Shown piece by piece: positions 34,409-41,867 of a stretch of 64,000 nt of DNA. Positions within the stretch are counted from its first letter, which is position 1. Each line of letters opens with the position of its first letter. The DNA is from an uncultured Atopobiaceae bacterium (lineage in GTDB: Bacteria > Actinomycetota > Coriobacteriia > Coriobacteriales > Atopobiaceae), in the NCBI GenBank assembly GCA_944320975.1, contig CALUJM010000002.1:1-64000 (forward strand), in the 5' to 3' direction. The position numbers were made by a program, and so were the translations under genes. Under the pieces are notes generated by a model. It was not told the origin of the DNA, ran no database searches, and saw only the letters and a list, made by a program, of their open reading frames with translations.

Positions 34409-34436
34409 ATATGGACCGAAAGGCGATTCTGCATTC
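34409..34436. repeat. Type F repeat unit, solitary
   Basis: ATATGGACCGAAAGGCGATT followed by CTGCATTC is one inverted copy of the unit that occurs four times at 54631-54860. It lies between the CDF and acyltransferase genes. Confidence 0.75.
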
Positions 34437-34458
34437 CCTTCCCACGGATGGCTGCGCC

Positions 34459-35550
34459 TCACGCAAGGCGTGCCGCCCGAAGCAGCGGAATCCTGACCGC
34501 ACGGTCGAAGAGCAGCAGGGCGACAAGGAGAGCGAGGCTGGCGAAGGTCCCGACGGCCAGGAGTGCCGCCTCGCCCGTCGCGGCGGCAGCGGCGCAGAGC
34601 CCGTCGACGACCGGTCGCCAGAGCGGGTAGAACATCGACTGAGACACGTAGAAGCCCAGGATCGAGGGGGCGAGCAGGCGGACGGCGCGCGATGAGGGGC
34701 CGTCGACCGCCTCTGCCGGCGCCGTCGAGGCGAGGCTGACGGAAGCGGCTGCCAGCGCGAAGGAGAGCAGCGAGGTGGACTTGAAGGAGAGCGCGCCGAG
34801 CAGCCACGTGTTGCCCGCGACGGCGGCGGTCCCCTCGAGCAGCAGGGCCGCGCCGCAGCTGACGGCGAGCGCGCGGCCGGGACGCGCGAGGTTCTTCTCG
34901 CCCAGGGCGCCGCCCGCGAGGAAGGCGACGAGGTAGGTCACGGCACTCATGAGCTTGCGCCACTCGAGCAGGTCGCGAACCTCTCCGCCGGGGGAGATGA
35001 AGGCGATGTAGGCGTTGACGGCGAAGACGCACACGAGGATGGCCGTGACGACGGCGCGAGGCGCCCTGACGCGTCGCCACGCCCAACCGATGACGGGAAC
35101 GGCGACGACGCACGCGAGGTAGACCCAGATGAACTCGAGCCCGCCGAGCAGCCAGGCGCTCTGCCCGAGCGCCACCCCCTCGATAGGGGCCACCCAGGTG
35201 CTCACGGCGAGCGCGATAAGGGCGTAGAGGGCGACTGACGCCCCGATGACGAGGGCGCGCCGCGCGAGGGAGCGCGCCTGGGCGGCCCAGTAGCCCTCGT
35301 CTCGAGACGCCTGTGCCGCGCGCGGGATGAGGAAGAGCCCCGAGACGATGAAGAAGACGTGGTTGCCGTAGGTGCCGAGCAGGCTCACGCATCCGAGCAC
35401 GGTCAGCGAGGCGGCGCTCGGCGCCCACGAGCCGTCGGTCGCGGCGGAGAACCACGGCTGGAACGTGTGGAAGACGGCGATGCCTGCGATGGCGATGAGG
35501 CGCAATGCCTCGATGCGCAGGTTGCGGGGGCGCGGGTTCCTCTCGCTCAT
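34459..35550 (-). CDS. Acyltransferase family 3 membrane protein
   Basis: A 363-residue protein with about ten hydrophobic segments. It matches the Acyltransferase_3 (OafA/WecH-type) family: RIEALRLIAIAGIAVFH near the N-terminus carries the His of the family, and HVFFIVSGLFLIPR follows in the next helix. These enzymes O-acetylate cell-surface glycans or peptidoglycan. The ATG at 35550 follows GAGGAGAGG. It sits alone. GEKN in a cytoplasmic loop is encoded by one exact copy of the repeated 13-mer. Confidence 0.85.
   Translation of the reverse strand: MSERNPRPRNLRIEALRLIAIAGIAVFHTFQPWFSAATDGSWAPSAASLTVLGCVSLLGTYGNHVFFIVSGLFLIPRAAQASRDEGYWAAQARSLARRALVIGASVALYALIALAVSTWVAPIEGVALGQSAWLLGGLEFIWVYLACVVAVPVIGWAWRRVRAPRAVVTAILVCVFAVNAYIAFISPGGEVRDLLEWRKLMSAVTYLVAFLAGGALGEKNLARPGRALAVSCGAALLLEGTAAVAGNTWLLGALSFKSTSLLSFALAAASVSLASTAPAEAVDGPSSRAVRLLAPSILGFYVSQSMFYPLWRPVVDGLCAAAAATGEAALLAVGTFASLALLVALLLFDRAVRIPLLRAARLA
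34891..34903 (-). repeat. Repeated 13-mer GGGCGAGAAGAAC
   Basis: In a loop of the acyltransferase, encoding GEKN on the gene's own strand. Confidence 0.8.
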
Positions 35551-35755
35551 GCGTTCCTCTCCTCGGAGCTTCGGGACAGTATATCGCTGCCGCCGGGCTG
35601 CGGCCAATCTGCAGCGAACCTGACGCTGCCGGTGATCGTCCGTGTCATCGCAGGTAGACCACACCGTTTTGCGCTAAACGGGCCGAATTGGCGCTCAGGC
35701 GTCCCGTCGCGCCGCGCGCCGAGCCCGTAGAATCACCCCAAGGGGAGGAGGCCGG
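35551..35755. promoter_or_regulatory. Divergent intergenic region
   Basis: About 205 bases between divergent acyltransferase and prepilin peptidase genes. TAGAAT at about 35730 is a candidate -10 for the peptidase, which has AAGGGGAGGAGG as its ribosome-binding site. No gene is seen. Confidence 0.35.
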
Positions 35756-36238
35756 ATGGAAGCGCTTGCGATGATCGTCGAGGTGGCGTGCGTGGGCTGC
35801 CTCGCCGCGGGGCTGGGCGTGGCGGCGGCGAGCGACCTTGCGAGCCGCGTCGTCCCCAACGGATGTGTCCTCGCGGTGGCGCTGGCGGGAGTGTCGCGCG
35901 CCGCGCTTCGGGGGTCGCTTGCGGGGGCGGCTGCGGGCGTCGTCTGCATCGCCGTTGTCATGCTCGCGGCGTCCCTGGCGTCGTCCCGACTGCGCGGCGA
36001 GCCGGGTGTGGGGGGAGGGGACGTGAAGCTGCTCTCCGCGGTGGGCGCGTGGACGGGGCCCGTGCTGGGGCTCGCCGTCGTCGGCGCGTCCTGCCTGCTC
36101 GGCGTCATGGGGTGGGCGATCGCCTGGCTCCGCGCCGTCCGACGTCCCGAGGCCCGTCCCGACGGCATTCCCCTGGCGCCCGCGATCGCGCTCGCCGCGC
36201 TTGCCGCGGTGCTGTGTCCACCGGCGGTCGCGCCATGA
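35756..36238 (+). CDS. A24-type prepilin peptidase (short form)
   Basis: A 160-residue membrane protein with five or six helices. Both catalytic Asp motifs are present: ASDLASRVVPN (around residue 26) and GGGDVKLLSAVG (around residue 88, GxGD). The N-terminal methylase domain of PilD is absent, as in CpaA/TadV-type and ComC-like enzymes of Gram-positive bacteria. It cleaves leader peptides of type IV pilins or pseudopilins. No pilin gene is in the window, so it may serve a tad or competence locus elsewhere. Confidence 0.85.
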   Translation: MEALAMIVEVACVGCLAAGLGVAAASDLASRVVPNGCVLAVALAGVSRAALRGSLAGAAAGVVCIAVVMLAASLASSRLRGEPGVGGGDVKLLSAVGAWTGPVLGLAVVGASCLLGVMGWAIAWLRAVRRPEARPDGIPLAPAIALAALAAVLCPPAVAP

Positions 36239-36401
36239 CCCATCGGGGGCGCGCAAGGTACCGTCTGCGACTTTGTGGACGGCGTGGCGCAAGGGTGAGG
36301 ATATATCTAGAATGGGTCGCGTGTCGGCACCCCCAACACCTGACGCGCGGCTTGATATACGGGCACGACGGCCCCCGACCGTCGCGCCTGAAATCTTCCC
36401 G

Positions 36402-36461
36402 GCAGGCCGTGGTGGGCGTCTGACATGGGGCGCGCGATTGCGCGTGCCCGCCACGGCCTGC
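36402..36461. repeat. Type J inverted repeat
   Basis: GCAGGCCGTGGTGGGC and GCCCGCCACGGCCTGC pair with a single mismatch across 28 bases that include a GC-rich inner hairpin (GCGCGCGATTGCGCGT). It precedes the HAD gene by 16 bases and could influence its translation. Confidence 0.6.
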
Positions 36462-36477
36462 TTCGAAGGGACCCTCA

Positions 36478-37317
36478 GTGATCAAACTCGTGCTCTCAGA
36501 CCTGGACGCCACCCTCATCTGGCGCGAGGACCATGTCGTCACGCAGTTCGCGCTCGACGCCATCCACGAGCTTCAGGCGGCCGGCGTCCACTTCGTCCCC
36601 TGCACGGGGCGCATCTTCCGCGACCTGCCCCGGATGTTCGCCGGCGACGAGGCCGCATGCGCCACCGCCGTCACGAGCAACGGGCAGCTCGTCTACCTCG
36701 ACGGCGAGCTCGTCGAGAAGGTGCCCATCGACCACGACGGCCTGCTCGCCGTGATGGACCGCCTGCACGACGTCGCAGACTCCTATCTCGTGGTGGAGTA
36801 CGAGGGCGAGAAGGTCGCCGTCGACGCCGACCTCGGCTTCGTGCTCGCGCACCCGGACAACTTCTGGAGCGTGGAACAGGCCCTTCCGGGCGTCCCCGAG
36901 CGGCCCTGCTACAAGGCGAACGTCCGCGTGGTGGGGAGCTTCGAGCGCTGCCAGGAGGTGGCTGCCGAGCTCGCGCGCGCCCTGTCCGAGCTGGACTTCG
37001 TCTGCCCGATGCCGGGCACGCCCCACATCGACATAACGCCGCACGGCTTTGGCAAGGACCACGGCGGCGACTTCCTGATGGAGCGCCTGGGCCTCACGCC
37101 CGACGAGGTCTGCTGCTTCGGCGACGCCGAGAACGACCTCGCGGTGCTGCGCCACTACGAGAACTCTGTTGCCGTGGCCAACGCCGTCCCGGTGGTGCGC
37201 GAGACCGCCCGCCACCACATCGGCCCTGCCGACGAGGAGTCCGTGGCCCTCGCCCTTCTCGACATCGCAAAGGCCACGCGCGCCGGCCGCATGCCGTCGT
37301 TCATGTGTGACAATTAG
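36478..37317 (+). CDS. Cof-type HAD-superfamily phosphatase
   Basis: A 279-residue hydrolase with motif I LSDLDATLI (DxDxT, with Ala in place of the common Gly), motif II CTGR, and motif IV GDAENDLAVL, plus a C2B-type cap domain. The substrate is unknown. The start is GTG after GAAGGGA. The last residues, MCDN, and the TAG stop come from the left end of a type A palindrome, as in the CPBP gene, so the natural C-terminus has been cut or extended. Confidence 0.87.
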   Translation: MIKLVLSDLDATLIWREDHVVTQFALDAIHELQAAGVHFVPCTGRIFRDLPRMFAGDEAACATAVTSNGQLVYLDGELVEKVPIDHDGLLAVMDRLHDVADSYLVVEYEGEKVAVDADLGFVLAHPDNFWSVEQALPGVPERPCYKANVRVVGSFERCQEVAAELARALSELDFVCPMPGTPHIDITPHGFGKDHGGDFLMERLGLTPDEVCCFGDAENDLAVLRHYENSVAVANAVPVVRETARHHIGPADEESVALALLDIAKATRAGRMPSFMCDN

Positions 37318-37378
37318 GACAGGTTAAATTGTCACACGCTCTGCTGTGTGACAATTTAACCTGTCCTAATTGTCACAC
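37305..37378. repeat. Type A palindrome, copy 5
   Basis: 33-base arms (37305-37337 and 37346-37378) are exact complements around GCTCTGCT, and it overlaps the last four codons of the HAD gene. It lies 20 bases upstream of metF. Confidence 0.95.
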
Positions 37379-37398
37379 GCCGTCACAAGGGGGATGCA

Positions 37399-38268
37399 AT
37401 GAGGATCATCGATAAGCTCGCGTCAGGCCAGACCTTCTCGTTTGAGATTTTTCCCCCCAAGGGCGAGATGCCGCTCGAGACCGCGTGCGCCGTGGCGAGC
37501 GAGATGGCGGCGGACCGCCCCGACTGGATCTCGGTCACCTACTCCGCGGGCGGGTCCGGCAACTCGGCCAACACCGTGCCCATCGCCGCTTCCATCGAGC
37601 GCGACCTGGGCGTGACCGCGCTCGCGCACCTCACCTGCCTCGGCTCGTCCTGCTCGGACGTCGACGCCTACGTGGCGGCGCTCGAGGACGCCGGGATCGA
37701 GAACGTGCTCGCCCTGCGCGGCGACCGCGCGCCCGGGCGCGACCCCATCGACTTCGAGCACGCCTCCGACCTCATCGCCTACCTGCGCGGGCGCGGCGTC
37801 GACCTCTGCATCGGCGCCGCCTGCTACCCGGAGGGCCATGTCGAGTCCCCCACGGAGCAGGAGAGCTTCGAGAGCCTCTACAAGAAGCAGGAGGCCGGCG
37901 CCGACTACCTCGTCTCCCAGCTCTTCTTTGACAACGAGGACTTCTACCGGTTCCGCGAGAAGTGCCTGCGCCACCGCGTGCGCCTGCCCATCGTCGCCGG
38001 CATCATGCCGTTCACGAGCGTCAAGCAGATCCAGCGCATGGCCTTCACCTGCGGCGCCTCCATCCCGGCCAAGGTCGTCAAGCGTCTCGCGCTCGCCGGG
38101 GACGACGCGGCCGACCAGGCGCGCGCCGGCGTAGAGTACGCGTGCGAGCAGCTCGCGGACCTTGCGGCAAACGGCGTCGACGGCCTGCACGTCTACAGCA
38201 TGAACAAGCCGTCCGTGGCGCACGCCGCGCGCGAGGCCCTGCTCGCCTGCGGCTACCTCGAGGCTTAG
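37399..38268 (+). CDS. metF: 5,10-methylenetetrahydrofolate reductase
   Basis: A 289-residue TIM-barrel flavoenzyme producing 5-methyltetrahydrofolate, the methyl donor for MetH. It has FSFEIFPPKG at the N-terminus (catalytic Glu), TYSAGGSGN, ALRGD for FAD and folate binding, and QLFFDNEDFYRF near the barrel's later strands. Length matches bacterial MetF. AAGGGGGAT precedes the ATG. It is followed after one base by the MetH activation gene, forming a methyl-cycle operon. Confidence 0.95.
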   Translation: MRIIDKLASGQTFSFEIFPPKGEMPLETACAVASEMAADRPDWISVTYSAGGSGNSANTVPIAASIERDLGVTALAHLTCLGSSCSDVDAYVAALEDAGIENVLALRGDRAPGRDPIDFEHASDLIAYLRGRGVDLCIGAACYPEGHVESPTEQESFESLYKKQEAGADYLVSQLFFDNEDFYRFREKCLRHRVRLPIVAGIMPFTSVKQIQRMAFTCGASIPAKVVKRLALAGDDAADQARAGVEYACEQLADLAANGVDGLHVYSMNKPSVAHAAREALLACGYLEA

Positions 38269-38269
38269 C

Positions 38270-38983
38270 TTGGCGGCCGTTCGAGAGGACTTCGACGTCC
38301 GCTCCGTCGAGCGCGGGGAGGTGCTGCGCTACCTGGGCTACGCCGGTCAGGCGCTGACGCCCGAGCTCGACGCGCGCATCGACGAGGTGGTCGAGACGTG
38401 CCTCGCCACGTGCCGACCTCAGGGCGTCGTTCGTGTCTTTGACGTGGCGGGGCGGGGCGAGAAGAACGGTGCGCCCGTGATCCGCCTGTCCGGGACCGCG
38501 CTTGAGCTCGCGGGGCGCTCCATCGACGAGCATCTTGCCGGCGCCGTGGCCGTGGGCGTGCTCGCCGTGACCGTGGGCATGGGCGTGGAGGTCGAGCTGA
38601 GGCGCCTCTCGCTCGTCGACCCCGTGGCCCAGGTGATCTTCGACGCGGCGGGCACGGCCGCCGTGGAGCGCGCGGCGGACGCGGCGGAGGCGAGCATCGT
38701 CGCCGAGGCGCATGAGCGGGGGCTCTTCTGCGGCACGCGGTTCTCGCCCGGCTACGGCGATCTGCCGCTCTCCACCCAGCCGGTCCTTCTCGACGCGCTC
38801 GACGCGGGGCGCCTGCTGGGCATACGCCTCTCGCCGGCGCTGCTGATGTCGCCCACCAAGAGCGTGACCGCCGTGGTGGGCCTCTTCGAGCGGCCGCGCC
38901 CCGAGGCCCACGCCAGCTGCGGCGGATGCCCCTGCCGCGACTTCTGCGTGCTGCTGCGCGCGGGCTCCACCTGCCGGGGGTAG
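38270..38983 (+). CDS. Stand-alone methionine synthase reactivation-domain protein
   Basis: A 237-residue protein equivalent to the C-terminal activation module of MetH. RFSPGYGDLPLSTQP is the SAM-binding signature, and the protein ends in a Cys-rich CGGCPCRDFC. It reductively methylates cob(II)alamin using SAM. Detached activation proteins occur in clostridia, Thermotoga and some actinobacteria that have short MetH. The TTG start is separated from the metF stop by one base. The Cys cluster at the end could bind iron-sulfur or metal, which the E. coli domain lacks. Confidence 0.9.
   Translation: MAAVREDFDVRSVERGEVLRYLGYAGQALTPELDARIDEVVETCLATCRPQGVVRVFDVAGRGEKNGAPVIRLSGTALELAGRSIDEHLAGAVAVGVLAVTVGMGVEVELRRLSLVDPVAQVIFDAAGTAAVERAADAAEASIVAEAHERGLFCGTRFSPGYGDLPLSTQPVLLDALDAGRLLGIRLSPALLMSPTKSVTAVVGLFERPRPEAHASCGGCPCRDFCVLLRAGSTCRG
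38455..38467 (+). repeat. Repeated 13-mer GGGCGAGAAGAAC
   Basis: In the MetH activation gene, encoding RGEKNG in a turn. Confidence 0.8.
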
Positions 38984-39009
38984 TCCTTCTCGGCGTCGCG
39001 GCGTCCGCC

Positions 39010-39129
39010 GGCTGAGGTGCGGCGACGCGACGTTTCCGACCCCAAAACCGTCGCAATCTCGCACCCCAACGGCTGAGGTGCGGCGACGCGACGTTTCCGG
39101 CCCCCAAACTGTCGCGTTCCCGCACCACG
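39010..39129. repeat. Type H tandem palindromic repeats
   Basis: Two units of 58-59 bases, each starting GGCTGAGGTGCGGCGACGCG and differing at several positions. Each unit can fold: GGTGCGG pairs with CCGCACC and CGACGCGAC with GTCGCGTTC. They are direct repeats of an imperfect palindrome. Confidence 0.85.
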
Positions 39130-39172
39130 TGGTCGGCCCGTCACGCGTCGGAAACCCGTCCCTGCTACGATG

Positions 39173-39185
39173 GGGCGAGAAGAAC
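39173..39185 (+). repeat. Repeated 13-mer GGGCGAGAAGAAC
   Basis: Intergenic, 24 bases before the metH start codon. Confidence 0.8.
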
Positions 39186-39209
39186 TCCCGCCACGGCCGA
39201 GGAGGCCCC

Positions 39210-41645
39210 ATGACCCACGACGACACCCTTGCCGCAGCCCTCGCGGGCGACGGCTTTCTACTCTTTGACGGAGCCATGGGCACGCAGCTGCAGGAGCGGG
39301 GCCTCGCCGCCGGCGAGCTGCCCGAGCTGCTGTGCCTCACTGACCCCGAGAAGATCGCGGAGGTCCATGCCGCCTACGTGGCGGCCGGCGCGGACGTGGT
39401 CACCACCAACACCTTCGGCGCCAACGCGGCCAAGCTCGGCGACGCCGCGAGCGTCGAGGAGGTCTTCTCGGCGGCCGTCGCCTGCGCGCGCGCCGCGCAC
39501 CCGCGCTACGTGGCGGCGGACATCGGGCCCACCGGGCAGCTGCTCGAGCCCATGGGCACGCTCGCCTTCGACGACGCCTACGAGCTCTTTGCCCGCCAGG
39601 TGCGCGCCGCGGACGCGGCGGGGGCGGACCTTTTCGTAATCGAGACCATGGCCGACCTCGCGGAGGCCAAAGCGGCGCTGCTCGCGGTGCGCGAGAACTC
39701 CGACCTGCCCGTCTTTGTCACCATGACCTTCCAGGAGGACGGCCGCACGTTCCTGGGCACCACGCCCGAGGTCGCGGCCGTCACGCTCTCCGCGCTCGGT
39801 GCCGACGCCGTGGGCATCAACTGCTCGCTCGGCCCGCGCGACGTGGCGCCGCTCGTCAAGCGCATGCTGCCGTGGGCGAGCTGCCCGGTGATGGCCCAGG
39901 CAAACGCCGGCCTGCCGCGCGTGGAGGGCGGCGAGACCCGCTACGACGTGGGGCCCGAGGAGTACGCCGAGGCGGTGGCGGGGATGCTCGACGCGGGCGT
40001 CACCATCGTGGGCGGGTGCTGCGGCACCACGCCCGCCCACATAGCGGCCGAGCGCGCCCTGCTCGCGGGACGTCGCCCTGCCCTGCGCGCCCTGCGGGAC
40101 TGCCTCACCGTTGCCGGACCGCAGCGTCTCGTCGCGCTCGCGCCCGGTCAGGTGGGCGTCATCGGCGAGCGCATCAACCCCACGGGCAAGCGCAAGATGA
40201 AGGAGGCGCTGCGCTCGGGCAACCACGACCACGTCATCGCCGAGGCCATGGCCCAGGAGCGCGCCGGCGCCCAGATCCTCGACGTCAACGCCGGCCTGCC
40301 GGAGATCGACGAGCGCGCCGTCATGCGCCGCCTCGTCTCCGAGCTCCTCTCGGTGACCACGCTGCCGCTGCAGATAGACTCCTCCGACCCCGCCGTGGTG
40401 GAGGCGGCCGTGCGCAGCTACCCCGGCAAGGCGCTCATCAACTCCGTCAACGGTAAGGCCGAATCGCTCGCCGCCGTGGTGCCCATCGCCGCGCGCTACG
40501 GCTGCGCCCTCGTGGGCCTCACGCTCGACGAGGACGGCATCCCCGCCACCGCGCAGGGCCGTCTCGCCGTGGCGCGCAAGATCGTGGCGGCCACCGACGC
40601 CGCCGGCATCCCGCGCCATGACGTGGCGATCGACTGCCTGGCCATGGCCGCGTCCACGGACCAGACGGCGCCGCGGGCGATCCTCGACGCCATCCGCGCG
40701 GTGAAGTCCGAGCTTCCCGGCGTGCGCACGGTCCTCGGCGTCTCCAACATCAGCTTCGGCCTGCCCTTCCGCCCGCTGCTCAACGCCACGTTCCTGGCGG
40801 CGGCGCTCGGCGCGGGCCTCGACCTCGCGATCATCAACCCGGGCGTGCGCCGCATGATGGACGTCGTGGACTCCTGGCGCGTGCTCTCCGGAGAGGACGA
40901 GCAGGCCCGCTTCTACGTGGAGCACTACGCCGACCGCAGCGACGCGCCGGGCGCGGCCCCGTCCCCGGCGGGCGAGAAGGACGCGGCCCCCGCGCCCGCT
41001 GCCGAGCTGCCGGCCGACCCGGTCGAGCGCGCCCGGGCCCTCGTGCTCGACGGGCGCGCGGAGCCCATGGGGGAGGCCATGGCCGAGGTCCTTCAGTGCC
41101 ACGACGCGCTCTTCGCCATCAACGAGGTGCTGGTACCGGCCCTGGACGAGGTGGGGCGCCGCTTCGAGGACGGCTCCTTCTTCCTGCCGCAGCTCATGGC
41201 CTCCGCCGAGGCGGCCAAGGCGGGCTTCGAGGTCGTGCGGGCAGCCGCCGCGCCGGGAGACGCCGCCGCGGCGGGCAAGGGCGAGGTCGTGGTGTGCACG
41301 GTCAAGGGCGACATCCACGACATCGGCAAGAACATCGTGCGCATGCTGCTGGAGAACTACGGCTTCGACGTGATCGACCTCGGGCGCGACGTTGACCCGG
41401 AGGTCGTGGCGCGAACCGTCGAGGAGCGCCACGTGCGCCTGGCGGGGCTCTCGGCGCTGATGACCACGACGGTGCCCGCCATGGCCGAGACCATCGAGCT
41501 TTTGCGCGAGCGCGCGCCCTGGTGCAAGGTCGTGGTGGGCGGCGCCGTGCTCACGCCCGAGTACGCGCAGATGGTCGGTGCGGACTTCTACGCCAAGGAC
41601 GCCACCGAGACCGCCCGCATCGCCGAGCAGGTCCTGGCTCCGTGA
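39210..41645 (+). CDS. metH: Cobalamin-dependent methionine synthase, lacking activation domain
   Basis: An 811-residue protein in order: homocysteine-binding barrel (zinc Cys pair in VGGCCGTTPAHI, around residue 268); pterin-binding barrel (GERINPTGKRKMKEAL, around residue 316); an Ala/Pro-rich linker (around residues 580-606); cobalamin cap; and B12 domain with GDIHDIGKNIV (around residue 700; His is the cobalt ligand). The usual 330-residue activation domain is missing, matching the separate upstream activation gene. GGAGG precedes the ATG at 39210. The linker's GEKD is encoded by an exact copy of the repeated 13-mer. Confidence 0.95.
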   Translation: MTHDDTLAAALAGDGFLLFDGAMGTQLQERGLAAGELPELLCLTDPEKIAEVHAAYVAAGADVVTTNTFGANAAKLGDAASVEEVFSAAVACARAAHPRYVAADIGPTGQLLEPMGTLAFDDAYELFARQVRAADAAGADLFVIETMADLAEAKAALLAVRENSDLPVFVTMTFQEDGRTFLGTTPEVAAVTLSALGADAVGINCSLGPRDVAPLVKRMLPWASCPVMAQANAGLPRVEGGETRYDVGPEEYAEAVAGMLDAGVTIVGGCCGTTPAHIAAERALLAGRRPALRALRDCLTVAGPQRLVALAPGQVGVIGERINPTGKRKMKEALRSGNHDHVIAEAMAQERAGAQILDVNAGLPEIDERAVMRRLVSELLSVTTLPLQIDSSDPAVVEAAVRSYPGKALINSVNGKAESLAAVVPIAARYGCALVGLTLDEDGIPATAQGRLAVARKIVAATDAAGIPRHDVAIDCLAMAASTDQTAPRAILDAIRAVKSELPGVRTVLGVSNISFGLPFRPLLNATFLAAALGAGLDLAIINPGVRRMMDVVDSWRVLSGEDEQARFYVEHYADRSDAPGAAPSPAGEKDAAPAPAAELPADPVERARALVLDGRAEPMGEAMAEVLQCHDALFAINEVLVPALDEVGRRFEDGSFFLPQLMASAEAAKAGFEVVRAAAAPGDAAAAGKGEVVVCTVKGDIHDIGKNIVRMLLENYGFDVIDLGRDVDPEVVARTVEERHVRLAGLSALMTTTVPAMAETIELLRERAPWCKVVVGGAVLTPEYAQMVGADFYAKDATETARIAEQVLAP
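40970..40982 (+). repeat. Repeated 13-mer GGGCGAGAAGGAC
   Basis: In the Ala/Pro linker of MetH between pterin and cobalamin modules, encoding GEKD. Confidence 0.8.
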
Positions 41646-41650
41646 CAGTT

Positions 41651-41722
41651 GGTGACAATTAGGACAGGTTTATTTGTCACGCGCCCTGCTGTGTGACAAA
41701 TTAACCTGTCCTAATTGTCACC
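41651..41722. repeat. Type A palindrome, copy 6 (imperfect)
   Basis: GGTGACAATTAGGACAGGTT and its complement form the outer arms. Near the centre there are mismatches (TATT opposite AATT, and CGC opposite GTG), unlike the other copies. The centre is GCGCCCTGCT. It starts six bases after the metH stop. Confidence 0.92.
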
Positions 41723-41749
41723 GGTCAACAGACCGCTCGCCGGCCCCAG

Positions 41750-41761
41750 GTCCTTCTCGCC
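41750..41761 (-). repeat. Repeated 12-mer GGCGAGAAGGAC
   Basis: Intergenic, between the type A palindrome and the hydrogenase operon. Confidence 0.75.
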
Positions 41762-41867
41762 GAATGCCCGACACTTTCTGGAAATCTGTCCGATATCTTT
41801 AATTGACTATGCCGCGGCCGAGGGGGCCCGGCACGCAATAGACTCCAGAAGTGCAAGGAGAGGGCCT

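Larger units (their letters stand above)
38984..39209. other. Noncoding gap before metH
   Basis: 226 bases hold a tandem pair of type H repeats (39010-39129) and two copies of the repeated 12/13-mer (38983-38994, minus; 39173-39185, plus). I see no cobalamin or SAM riboswitch consensus. Confidence 0.5.

Noticed and set aside
38984..39209. A cobalamin or SAM riboswitch before metH
   Set aside because: The bases are accounted for by two foldback repeats and two copies of the 12/13-mer; no B12-box or SAM-type conserved core is seen.
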